Shown here one piece after another: positions 44,310-55,272 of a stretch of DNA of 64,000 nt. This DNA is from Parasponia andersonii (Eukaryota; Streptophyta; Magnoliopsida; Rosales; Cannabaceae). The first letter of the stretch is position 1, and every line of letters starts with the position of its first letter. The position numbers and the translations under genes are program-made. The stretch covers positions 103,014-167,013 of the forward strand of contig JXTB01000016.1 of the NCBI GenBank assembly GCA_002914805.1, given 5' to 3'. The notes below the pieces were generated by a model, which ran no database searches, was not told the DNA's origin, and was given only the letters and a program-made list of their open reading frames with translations.

Positions 44310-47146
44310 GTTATTATCACGACCGAAAATCCAAGGCCATGACTTTTAGTAAATTTAAGTGAAAATAGTGATAAACAAAAATTCTCAAAATTTTCAGAAA
44401 AAGTTGAGTACTTAAAATTTAAGTTTTAGTCCTCAAGAGTAAGTAAATTTTAATATTAGACCAACTCGATAAATTACAATATTATCTACTAATTTAAATT
44501 TCCAAGGCATTTTTAATTTTAAATTTTGAGACATGATAAATAATAAATTTTAGAAACTTTTTATTTAAATCATTTAGTTTAATGAAAGTGTTCAATTTAA
44601 AACCATATGCCCATAATTAAAATAATTTTCATAAAATCATTTCTATATCTAAGTACTCGATTAAATATCGAAATCATCCTCATACATCCACTCAGTAAAT
44701 ATATTACGTATGGCTAAATGAATTTGACTTAGAGAAAACGATACAGAGTATGAACCAACCAATGAAGATGACTGGAACTGCAAGCATACACCAAATATGC
44801 TTGCCAAGCAACACGAATATCTGTCACAGAATAATTTGACACCTGAAAGAGGAAGGAAGTAGGGGGGATGAGCACATGAATGCTCAGTAGAAAACTCAAT
44901 TACCCTTTTTGGAAAATCCTTTTTAGTAATTCTCAATACAACTGCATGGTTAGTAGTTTTGGAAAACATCTTAATAAATATGGAGCATTTGAGACATATA
45001 TAGAAAATCTTTACAGAAAATCATGCTCAAATAAAAATCATATATATATATATATATATATCCAGGTTAAAACAGATAGAAAACCATAATAAAACAAGCA
45101 TAATGCACATCTGCATGGTTAATAATACCGAAAAGTATTTTTATAAATATCAAGTATTTAAACCATTTATAGAAAACCATGCTAAAATCAAATCAGATAT
45201 CCAAGTCAAAACATATAAAAGTCTCAATTTAAATAAGTATAATGCACATCACATAAATCAACACATCACATGAGTCCTCATCCTCTCATCACAACTAGAG
45301 CAACTTATACTACATGTATTGAGTGCTCTCTGCCTGACATCTATCTCTGAAAAACCGGAGGGACACCCTTGTGTCAAATCCTACCGAACCGGAGGGGCAC
45401 CAAATGCCTACGCCTACTGAATGGAGATAGTCAGAAAACAAACCCCGCGCGGGTTTACGGGCTCTCACCGAATGCAAGTGTACTAGTCCGCCTACTACAA
45501 TACCGTGATGCCTAAGACGACTCTCATGCCTGATCGTATGAAATGTGTAATATATATAAAGTCTCAAACAACCATGTAGTGTTTTGACATCCTATACATG
45601 CTCTGATTTTTAGTTAAAATCCATTTTGTACTTTAAAAACCCAAAGTACATTTTCCATGGCTTTACCAAATTCCAAGTATAAAAACTTATACAAAACCAT
45701 ATTTAAAAAGATCTAGAGCAGTCTACAATGTTTCACAAATTCATAGTTCATCAAAATAACTATTCAAATAATTCAATTTAATAAAATCACGAAATTTCAT
45801 TTTTCAAGATAAATTCCAATTTAAATGAAAATAATAGAAAACAAGGAAATTGAATCCCCTACCTCGAAATAGTAATTATGCTGAGTTAACCATGCTGGAA
45901 ATATCCTCAATTGATTACTGGGTTGTTCGGACAGTCGTTTTCGAGTCTCGTCTCGTTCACTTGAAAAGTTGACTTTTCAAACGGAATTTCGGATTGAGAA
46001 ACAGATGTCACTGCTGAATTTAGAACACCCAAAAACGTTGGTTTAGATATAAAGTTCGTCAAAAATGGGTCCCGGTACAGAACCGGCCCGTGGCACGCAA
46101 AACGGTACAATTCACGAGCTATTTCTCGAATTTCGTGTTACTTCAGAAAATAGTGATATTTTATATCAAACTTCATATCCCGACCTCACTGAGTCCAAAT
46201 TCGAAGTCAGAACTCAGTTTCGAGGTCCCGAACTCTAAATGGGCTCAAAATCCGAAAATTATAAAAATACCACATTTTGAAAATATTTAGAAAAATACCA
46301 CATTTTCATCCCGACAATTAACGATCTTCCAGTTATCGTTTTAACACTTAAAAATCATAAAATGTCATGTTTCAAACTCCTCTATCACGTGGTATAATTT
46401 TCTCGGGAAAAATAACTCAATTATGAAATAATTACGAAAATACCACAAAATTTAAATATTAAAATATTGCTACAGTAGAAAACTTCTCACCGGAGCCGAA
46501 TTAGAGGCTGAGAGTGGTCGGAAAACAAAGCTGGAGCCGAGACGAATCCAGCGGTGGCGGTGGCACGGTGATCGGACGTCGGACGGCGGCACGGCGGGCA
46601 AAAAACCGTTCCGGTGGCGAAATCTTCCAGCCACGATTTCTCCGGCGACAGGTGGCGGTTCATGGCAGCAGCACCCGGCGCTAGTTCGTCGGCGTCTCCC
46701 GGTCACGGCGGACAGGTGCGTCTGGCATGGCGGCGGACGGTGGAGGCTCGGATGAAAAGTTTCCGTGGGTGGCTTCGGGAGGACCTCCGTGGAGAAGAAG
46801 AAGAAATGGGGGGGTTTTATGCAATTTTTCAAAACTGTAGCAGTGGGACATGTGGCACAATCTGATTCGACCTAAAAAATAAGTTTCTGAAATTCCACTT
46901 TGGCCACAATTTTAAAAGATTCTTTCATTTTAGTCCCTCCTTAATTACACTTTTGTCCCCAATTTGAAATTTCTTTTTCACTTTTTTCCCAAATGTATCT
47001 AGACATAATCTTGTCTAGATTCAACACCGAATTTTTTTTTTATTATTATTTTTATTTAATTAATCCAAAATACAAAATTACCAAAATGTCCTTGAAGTAA
47101 AATTACTTAACTACCCTTACAAAAAAATTTAGGATTTTACAGTTAT
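44310..47146 (-). mobile_element. solo LTR of a Tekay/Del-like gypsy element with GTTAT target duplication
   Basis: The LTR is 44315-47141 (2827 bp); on the minus strand it begins TGTAAAATCC and ends GGTCGTGATA. Flanks are GTTAT at 44310-44314 and 47142-47146. Inside (45290-45500) is the GC-richer block with 'gggtgtccctccggt' and 'gatgagaggatgaggactcat', matching the block at 54640-54770 and 60365-60480 in the + strand LTR pair, so it belongs to the same lineage. Small ORFs in it are not genes. Confidence 0.85.
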
Positions 47147-47187
47147 TATCTATTTAGTTTTTGTAATGTAAATATTGAGAATCAGAC

Positions 47188-47243
47188 TGAACTGTATCTA
47201 CTTTAAAGATGCTCATGAACTGTATCTACTTTAAAGATGCTCA
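47188..47243. repeat. 28-bp perfect tandem duplication
   Basis: The unit starts tgaactgtatctac and ends agatgctca; two identical copies lie between the gypsy solo LTR and copia element B. Confidence 0.9.
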
Positions 47244-47259
47244 TGGTAGATATACATAA

Positions 47260-49292
47260 TGGATTATTAAACTAAATATAATTTTAGAATCCATCATGCC
47301 AAATTATCAGGAAAAAATTTGTTGAGAGAGAACCCGTGACTAATCTAGGTTCATTGTGTTTGACAATAAAGGATGTGATCACAGCCAGAATACTCTATGT
47401 ATGATTAATGAGTTTTCACTCTGCTAATAGAAATAGAAGAGAAGAGCATATGTTCTATTTCATTTTGAGACCAAAACCCTAATAGTTATGTGTTGGATGG
47501 AATGTGCAACTATAAATTATACTCACACACTCTCGTGCAAGTACACATGGTCACAAGTAATATAGATTTAGGAGTTAAGAGTACCGAACCCATGATGGTT
47601 GATTATTAAGTCAATGCTAAATATTAAAATTGATCAATCCTAACTTTATCCAAATAACCGAAATATAAATTTTGAAGAAATAATATAAAGACAACTAAAC
47701 TATCATGCAAAATGAATGAAAGCAGGCAATAAGAAAAATGTCTAGGTTTACTAATTCCCTAACCATCCTTTAAACACTCAATTTCCCAATTTCCCTTTTA
47801 CATTAATTAATCCACTAGAGTTATCAACTGAGAATTCAAATGTATTCACAAACTCTTTTTCAAGACATAAGTGAAAATATCTAGACAAACTAATATGTTA
47901 TTCCTAACATAAATTGACTAAATTCATTAAGTTTAATTATTCTCACACAAAGGTTGCACAAGTCACGTAGGTATATTCATATCTTATGCAAACTTACCCC
48001 AAACTAGGTAATCTTAAGTTATTCTACTTATGTCCAAACCTAAATTTCCCTTCCTAAGTTCATAAAGATTTTACTCATCAATCTATTTAGTGATTAATTA
48101 AATAGAAGCACTAAGTACAAGGCAAAACAAATAACTTAACAATAGATTTGATTAATAAAAGATGAGAGAAATAAATAAACACAAGATACTAAGTTGGTTC
48201 ATATAGTAAAACTAGACAAGAAATATTTAGTTCATAATATAAATTGAGAACAATAATATATCAATACAATAGAATCAATAAATATAAATATCAAAGAGAA
48301 AATAGTTTTAAAATTCTTCCTCTTTGAAGAGTTTGAAGATGTTTATGGACGTTGTCAATCTCCTCAACTAAACTTGGTTTTTGTTCTCTTGAATCCTCCC
48401 TCAAAGATCACTCAATAATATCACTCTCTAAATATGAAAAATACAATATAAAACTCATAAGAAAATAAAGAAAAGAAGTTAAGACTAAACTTTAGTATTG
48501 ATGTTGGGGAAGAAATCAAGAAATGGAGGCTTAGAACTTGTAATCTTTTTCTTCTTCCTCTTTTTCCTCTCCTTCCATGGCTGCCTCCATCTCCCTTTCT
48601 CTCTATCCCCACGTACCTTTTTCAACCCCAAAGATAGGGTTTTAAAGAAGAGATTAATGCAAACCTAAGGCAAGTGAAATTTGGACCCTTAGATCGTTAA
48701 AAAATTGATCTTGTCTGTTAATTTTTGACTCAAGACGTAGGAGGTGGCACTACGATGCCTCTTTTTTAGCACTGTAGTGCCACTTTCTGCTAGTTTGGCA
48801 TCTCAATTTCCGGCTGTGCCATTTCTTCTTTTGAGTTCCGATTTGTGTTATTTTTATTGTGGTACGACCGTATCAGATTGAACTTCAATTCTAATCATTT
48901 GAAAGACCCATTTGTAAGGCACAAATTCAACTCAATTCACATCAACTAGCTCTATTTTATTCTCCTATGTGAAAAACAAGCAAAACAACAAGAAAAAAAC
49001 TTAAAATAACTTAATATAAATAAGAACATAGCAAAACTTAAGACAAATTAATACTTAATAACTCTAATTTTATGGTCTTAACATTATGTCCTTATATACT
49101 AGTAGCCAATAGAGATCTCCTCAATCCTTTTTGGACTAGAATTAGGTAATCACACATTAACAATCTATACTTAATTGGTAATTTCTTAAGCTCATAATTA
49201 GATCACTTAATCAGTCCCACTTAATTAGATAGTCCTAATATATAATTATTATAAAAAATTGTGGTCCATATATTAGGTAAACTTGTAACCCA
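47260..49292 (-). repeat. 3' LTR of copia element B, interrupted
   Basis: Outer part 49089-49292 begins (minus strand) TGGGTTACAAGTTTACC; inner part 47260-47490 carries 'aacatatgctcttctcttct' and ends near 'tttagtttaata'. Joined across the insert it collinearly matches 30124-30663. Confidence 0.85.
47486..49088. mobile_element. nested 1593-bp LTR-type insertion with TTATG target duplication
   Basis: The insert 47491-49083 starts TGTTGGATGG and ends GGTCTTAACA (TGTT...AACA ends) and is flanked by TTATG at 47486-47490 and 49084-49088. The uninterrupted site is known from copia element A, whose reverse complement reads aatagttatgtcc. Inside there is no ORF of note and no PBS, so it is best read as a solo LTR; the length suits a gypsy LTR. 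It contains GTGGCACTAC (48744) and GTAGTGCCAC (48774), a perfect inverted repeat also found in the copia A leader. Confidence 0.88.
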
Positions 49293-49310
49293 CTAATCTC
49301 CCACTTGGGC
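49293..49310 (-). other. polypurine tract of copia element B
   Basis: The minus strand reads GCCCAAGTGGGAGATTAG immediately before the LTR start. AAGTGGGAGA is the usual plant copia primer for plus-strand synthesis. Confidence 0.75.
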
Positions 49311-49754
49311 TACATGGGTTTTTTCTGAGACAATTATATAATAAAAACTTGAGTGCGCATTTTATTATTGCCCATTAAGAAAATACTCCTCAAGACAATC
49401 TAAACCATCTTGTATATCAACATAAACCAAAACGGCCTTCATTGTACTTAGGGAGGCAACTAAACCTATTAATAATTATCAAATCAATACACACAATGAC
49501 ACAGATCAAATATGGATATATGGCATAGAAATTACGCAAAAAGTGATTTTACATGCCTATTTCCATTTGGTTCTACTTTATAATTCTAACGAATCAACCT
49601 TATTTTTCACTTTATGCAAAACCACAACTTTATGCAAAACTGCAGATAGAAAGAAAATAAAATATAAAGTCAGAGTATAAAAGAAAACTACCACTTTATT
49701 GATGTCAAATAATAAATGTGTCTATTATAAGAGAACTCTAAAATCAAACTCCTA

Positions 49755-50300
49755 CTAATTCTGAACATCTTTAAATGGTATAATACCCATATGAGCAGTG
49801 TGCTTATGAAATACATTAGGCGTTAGACCTTTGGTGAGCGAATCCGTTAATATGGACTTAGTGCCGATATGTTCTATAAACACTAGGTGACTCTGAACTC
49901 TTTCTTTAACAACTAGAAACTTAATGTCTATGTGTTTAAACTTTGACAAGCTTCTATTGTTATTTGAATATAGAACATTGACTCTATTATCATCATAAAT
50001 CTTTAATAGCTTTTTAATGCTATTGATAATTCGCAGCCCAGTGATAAAATTCTGCAGCCATATCTCTTGATTCGATATCTCATAACAAACTATAAACTCT
50101 GCCTCTATAGTGGAAAAAGCTATGAACGTTTGCTTAGTACTCTTCCATGATACAGCTCCTTCGACAAGTATGTAAATAAGTCTGAAGTGGATCTCTTACT
50201 ATCTAGGCATCCATCATAATCGAAGTCGAAATACCCCACGATCTCCAAATAATCAGATCTCTGATAAGTGAACATGCAATCTTTTGTTCTCTGTAAATAT
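49755..50300 (-). pseudogene. copia RNase H region (broken)
   Basis: The C-terminal end is clear at 49949-49755: KHIDIKFLVVKERVQSHLVF, then HIGTKSILTDSLTKGLTPNV and FHKHTAHMGI, the typical end of copia pol. Upstream parts are only recognisable in fragments, with stops. Confidence 0.8.
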
Positions 50301-51340
50301 CATAAAACTCTCTTTGTTGTTGTTTAGTGATTTATACAAGGGTTGCTTAAATATCTATCTAACACTCCAACTATGTACGCTATATCCAGATGTGTATACA
50401 CCTGAGCATATATCAGACTCTCTATTTCAGATGCATAAGGGATATTCTATATTTTTTTTAGCTTCAAACTCATTCTTGGGGCATTGAATGAGATTGAATT
50501 TATCACTCTTAGCAATAGGTGTGTCTCCTGGGGCACATTTATTCACGTCAAATCTATTAAGCACCTTTGCAATATAGCTATTTTGTGATAGCCCAAGTGA
50601 GCGATCTTAATGTATTTTAATCCCTAATACAAAAAAAGCATCCCCAAGATCTTATATCTCAAATATATTTGATAGAAACCTCTTAGTTTCGTGCAATAAG
50701 CCTTTATCATTGCTTATCAAAAATATGTCATTGACATATAAAACCAAGAAGATACATTTGCTTCCATTGAACTTGTGACATATACATCCACTTACTGAAT
50801 TTTCCTCAAAACTAAATGAGGAAATAACTTGATGGTACTTATGATACTATTGACGGGATGCTTGTTTGAGACTATAGATAGATTTCTTTAGTTTACAAAC
50901 CATAAACTTTGGATCTCCATTTATAAAGTTTTCTGGTTGTACCATATAAATCGTTTTCTCAATATCACTATTGAGAAACGCAGTCTTTATATTCATCTGA
51001 TATAGCTCCAAATCAAAATGAGCTACTAGTGCCATAATTATTTTGAAAGAGTCTTTTGAAGAAACTGGAAAGAAAGTCTATTTATAAACAGTGCCTTTTT
51101 TTTGAGTGAAACTCTTGGTAATTGAGCTTTATATCTCTCGGTATTTCTTTTCGAATACCTTTTGGTTTTAAAAATCCATTTACAACCAGTGAGTTTCTTT
51201 CCTACTGGTAATTCAACAAGTTTCCAAACGTCATTGTTTTTCATAGATTTCATCTCATCCTCTATGGCAGTAATCCACTGTTGGGATTTTGAACTTTGTT
51301 TGGCTTGAGTGAAATTGATTGGATTATTTTCTACTCCTAT
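50301..51340 (-). pseudogene. copia reverse transcriptase (broken)
   Basis: Blocks in order on the minus strand: AIEDEMKSMKNNDVWKLVEL, GCKWIFKTKRYSKRN, a frameshift near 51100, LYQMNIKTAFLNSDIEKTIY (usual form DVKTAFLNG), MVCKLKKSIYSLKQASRQW, then the catalytic box as LYVNDILLA, where the usual YVDD has Asn for the first Asp. Confidence 0.85.
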
Positions 51341-52200
51341 ATCAAACTCATGTTCTAGGAGATAGATGATGTAATCATCCAAAATCTTGTTTCTCATTTC
51401 CCTAGTAGATCTCCTTAATGGTACTTTCTCTTGAGGTTGCTCTTCAGGAGCAACTTCCTTATATGGAATAGGGAGTTGTAGAATATTGTCTTGAATTTCC
51501 GGATTTACTTCTTGAATAATATCAAGCAAAGGAGTATGATCACCTTCTATAAAAACTATAGAAAGAGAAACAAATTTCTCCTGAAAAATAATATCCCTTA
51601 CATTTACTTCCTCCTCCTCTAAACTCAACATCCTCAAGGAATTTTGCATTACTTGTCTCGAAAAAAGACCTATTAGAGGGATCATAGAATTTGAAACCTT
51701 TGGACCTTTCAGTATAGCCAACAAAATAGCAGCTTATAGTTCTCAAGTCCAGTTTCTTTTCATGTGGCCTGTATGACCTTGCCTCAGCTGGACAATCACA
51801 AATATGTAAGTGCCTAATGTTAGGCTTCTTGCCTATCCATAGTTCATATGAGGTTTTAGCTACTAACTTGTTAGGTACTCTGTTGAGTATATAAACTGTA
51901 ATCTTAAGTACTTCTCCTCAGAGTAATTCAGATAAAGAGGAATAACTTATCATGCTCCTCATTATATCCTTAAGTGTTCAGTTTTGTCGCTCAATAATAC
52001 CATTTACGCTACGTTTTCCTGGCAATGTGTATTATAGGACGATTCCATCTTCCTCTAGGTATTGGGCAAAGGGTCCTGGACATTGTTTACCAGATCCATC
52101 ATACCTATCATAGTATTCACTACCACGATCGGATTTGACGGCTTTAATTTTCTTGTTGAGTTGATTTTCAACCTCGGCTTTGAGAAAATAAAAATGATAA
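51341..52200 (-). pseudogene. copia integrase core and C-terminal part (broken)
   Basis: Core: FLKAEVENQLNKKIKAVKSD and RGSEYYDRYDGSG, then YTLPGKRSVNGIIERQN with the catalytic Glu, then LNRVPNKLVAKTSYELWIGK and CPAEARSYRPHEKKLDLRTI, then SCYFVGYTERSKGFKFYDPS. Stops interrupt it. The first catalytic Asp and the zinc domain are not found, so the element is truncated at about 52200. Confidence 0.85.
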
Positions 52201-53601
52201 AGTATAAACTATTCACAAAAGTGAGAAAGTGTCATGATTCTAAATTTGTTTGTCTCCCCAAAACACGACGTCTGTCGAGCACGATTAAAAATGGTCAAGC
52301 TCTTTGATTGAGCAGAACTCTTTAATTGAGCAGTGTTGACAGAGAATCTTAATAATTTTAGATATGCGACATCATAACTAAGATTAATTCTGATAAACGA
52401 GTCTTTTTTTTCATTACGAAGGTATTATTTTGACCCCATGGGTATAAATATCCTTTGTAGTTTTTTTTTTTAAGAGTTAAAAATTTGTACTTTTTGTCCT
52501 TATTTTGTTCACTCTAAGTTAGTCCAAATGATATTTTTCATAAATATTTCAACTTTTTAAAAACAAAATAAAAATAATTTAGGTCTAAGTTTGTTATTTT
52601 TTTGGGAAATAAATTCACATACATTTTTTTTTTTTGTAGAAATCAAAACTCAGAATTTAAGTTATTTAAGTTGCAAGAAACTTGAGGATTTTTTTTTTTT
52701 AATAGTTAACTCTAAAAGTACATTTTGAAAATATTGTAAAAGACACTTATATGTTTGAAATTGTACAACGAGTATTAACGAACTCCACTTGATAACATAA
52801 TTTCAATTAATGTCGTCTTTAGCCCTCGGAAATGTACCCTAATCACATTTTTGGCCTTAATCATTCCATATTCAACTTGAATCCTTCTAAAATTGGTGGT
52901 ATTTTTTTTCCCTTTAATATTTATGAGTCTTTATTATCGTGTATTCACAAAGGCGCAATTGCCGCTGAGCACTGAAGTAAGGAACAAACTCGGTGTTAAT
53001 TTATAGAGAAAAATTGGTCGATTACCTAATTCGAGAAAATGAAACCTTAATATGTTAATTAGATCTCTACATATTTGTGTGTTTGAGACTATTTAGTCTA
53101 ACTTAAAAAAAAAAAAAAAGATTTAAACCCATTTGAAAAGAATCTCATTCTTCCCCAGAAGTGGAAGAATAAGAAGGAAAACAAGTGTATCGATACATCC
53201 TTTAAAACAACCACAAATCCCGTGAAAGTCAGTTTTATTTTTTTATCTTCGATTTCTGAAAAACAACCACAAAGTCAGTAAAATTAAAGTTGATGTATAC
53301 TTCTTTATATATGATTTTCAACCATGACATAGAGAATCCATATGCCTGTCTTCTATATATATATATTGCTCTGATTAAGTAAAACACCCATATTAGAGGA
53401 GATTAATTCAGAGCATTCTATGAGCTATTCATTTTACTGATTTATTCAGTTTGTATAAAAGTTATTCATTTGAAAGCAAAAATCTCCATCTTTAAAGCTA
53501 AGCTTGAATTAAACCCATCTTACTAAAAGACCCTCTTTTCCCTTAGTCCTCGATCGTTGCATTTTTTTTTAACTCCATAAGTCAAGATTCGTTATTGATA
53601 T
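52201..53601. other. intergenic, no gene seen
   Basis: AT-rich with T runs and an A run at 53107-53119. No supported feature. Confidence 0.5.
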
Positions 53602-55252
53602 TGTAATAACCCAGTTTTTTTAAGAGTAATACGGCCATTTGACAAGATTTTTTTTAAAAAAAACTAATTAAATATATACATATACATTACACACATTCTC
53701 TCTCCCCTTCGTCCCCCCCCTCCAGATTCAATCCCCCTCTCTGTTCTCTCTCGTTCACTCTCAGCCGAAGGACAACGAAAGACCGCCGAGCAGTCACTGG
53801 CCGTCGTCCGGCCAGCCCAACCCCCGGCGAACCTCCAGCACAGCTTCGCGATGCCCGTGCCACCGGTCCTGAGCCACCAAAGTGTAATAGTCGTCGGAAA
53901 ATGCTATTTTTGGCCGCAGGAAGTTTTGATTTCCGACGATGATTCTAGCCATCGTTTGACCTCAAACTGGGCCCATTGGATTCGTATCGTCGCAAGGATC
54001 GTCAAGATATATATTTCACGATCCCATTTTGCCCGGATTGAAAGTTGCCATTTTTGGGTGTTTTGAGTTTTAAATTTTAGTTTTTAATCCAACCGTTGAT
54101 TTCGTTTTTGTTGTCATTTTTAGAATGTATTCAAAAGATTGAGAAGTTTGATATATATATATACTGACTATATTTAGTGATTGGCACGAAAATCATTATC
54201 TAACGGCATAGATTTTGTCTAGTTTTGTATGTCATCGGTCCGGTGTCGGCCTAGACTCGAATTAGTCGAGTTATATATCTAATTTAGCTATTTTGGACAT
54301 TAGAAATTCAATGAAGAAGTCCGTTCATTGATTTGTTTTGAGTACAGGTTATTTTTAGATATATTAAAATAGGGCCGTTATGCAGCCCATTTTTCTATAA
54401 AATTTAATTAATCATTTTATTAAAAACCAGAGCATCATTTGAACTTAAATTACTGCATGGCTACTTTTACACATCAGTTCAGAGTACACGTGTCATAAGA
54501 TTACACATGAGTCCCAGGTTAGCATCATGGGGTTTTTACAGTATGGCGTTGCGGCTTCACCGATGGTGCAGAGTCTGTGAATCCGCGTGGGGTATTTCTT
54601 CTGATTACCTACTCATTTGGCAGGCGTAGGCAATGCAGTTGCCCCTCCAGGTTTGGTAGGTGACACACGGGTGTCCCCTCTGGTTATGGATTAGGTGTCA
54701 GGCTGGTTGTCTGGCACACATAGTGCCAACACCCTGGTTTCCATTGATGAGAGGTGGTGAACTCATGGGTATAAGTAGATTTGTATCATGTGTTTGTGGA
54801 CTGATTGATTTTTCGATATCACATTCTCTATATATCTATATATGTATATATATATATATGATGACGGACTATTGATTTTGGATAACATATTTATATATAT
54901 ATATATATANNNNNNNNNNNNNNNNNNNNNNNNNNNNNNNNNNNNNNNNNNNNNNNNNNNNNNNNNNNNNNNNNNNNNNNNNNNNNNNNNNNNNNNNNNN
55001 NNNNNNNNNNNNNNNNNNNNNNNNNNNNNNNNNNNNNNNNNNNNNNNNNNNNNNNNNNNNNNNNNNNNNNNNNNNNNNNNNNNNNNNNNNNNNNNNNNNN
55101 NNNNNNNNNNNNNNNNAGAACTTCAAACGATTTGAGGACTAAAATGAAAATCCAAGTATTTGATTTTCTCTAAATTTTGTAAAATTCTTTATTTATATTA
55201 ATTTACACTCAAAATTATCAAAAAGTCACGGCCTAGGATTTGAGTTATGACA
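53602..55252 (+). repeat. LTR 1 (with assembly gap and deletion)
   Basis: It starts TGTAATAACCCAG and ends GAGTTATGACA. Compared with LTR 2 it lacks about 282 bp (the part equal to 59766-60047) and has 207 N where LTR 2 has about 660 bp. The open frame at 53851-54066 is LTR sequence, not a gene. Confidence 0.88.
54910..55116. other. assembly gap (207 N)
   Basis: Unknown bases preceded by a (TA)n run. Alignment to LTR 2 predicts that the missing part corresponds to about 60630-61280. Confidence 1.
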
Positions 55253-55256
55253 AAAT

Positions 55257-55272
55257 TAGTATCAGAGCATGG
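55257..55272 (+). other. primer-binding site 1
   Basis: TTAGTATCAGAGCATGG after the LTR end; one change from the initiator Met tRNA match seen at the second copy. Confidence 0.75.

Larger units (their letters stand above)
47260..52200 (-). mobile_element. Ty1/copia retrotransposon, 3' half, LTR split by a nested insertion
   Basis: On the minus strand the order is integrase (about 52200-51750), RT (about 51330-50500), RNase H (to 49755), a polypurine tract, then the 3' LTR starting at 49292. The LTR is interrupted by a 1593-bp insert at 47491-49083 and resumes to 47260. The LTR is the same family as copia element A at 30124. Gag, protease and the 5' LTR are missing, and the reading frame has many stops and shifts. 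Confidence 0.85.

Noticed and set aside
46470..46865. Arg/Pro-rich ORFs on both strands (120 and 83 codons)
   Set aside because: They lie inside the Tekay-like solo LTR; the GC-rich bias creates open frames.
53851..54066. ORF conserved between the two gypsy LTRs (also 59261-59500)
   Set aside because: Both are LTR DNA; conservation is explained by LTR homology, and neither has a protein domain.
54842..55135. ORFs spanning the N run
   Set aside because: Translation of an assembly gap.
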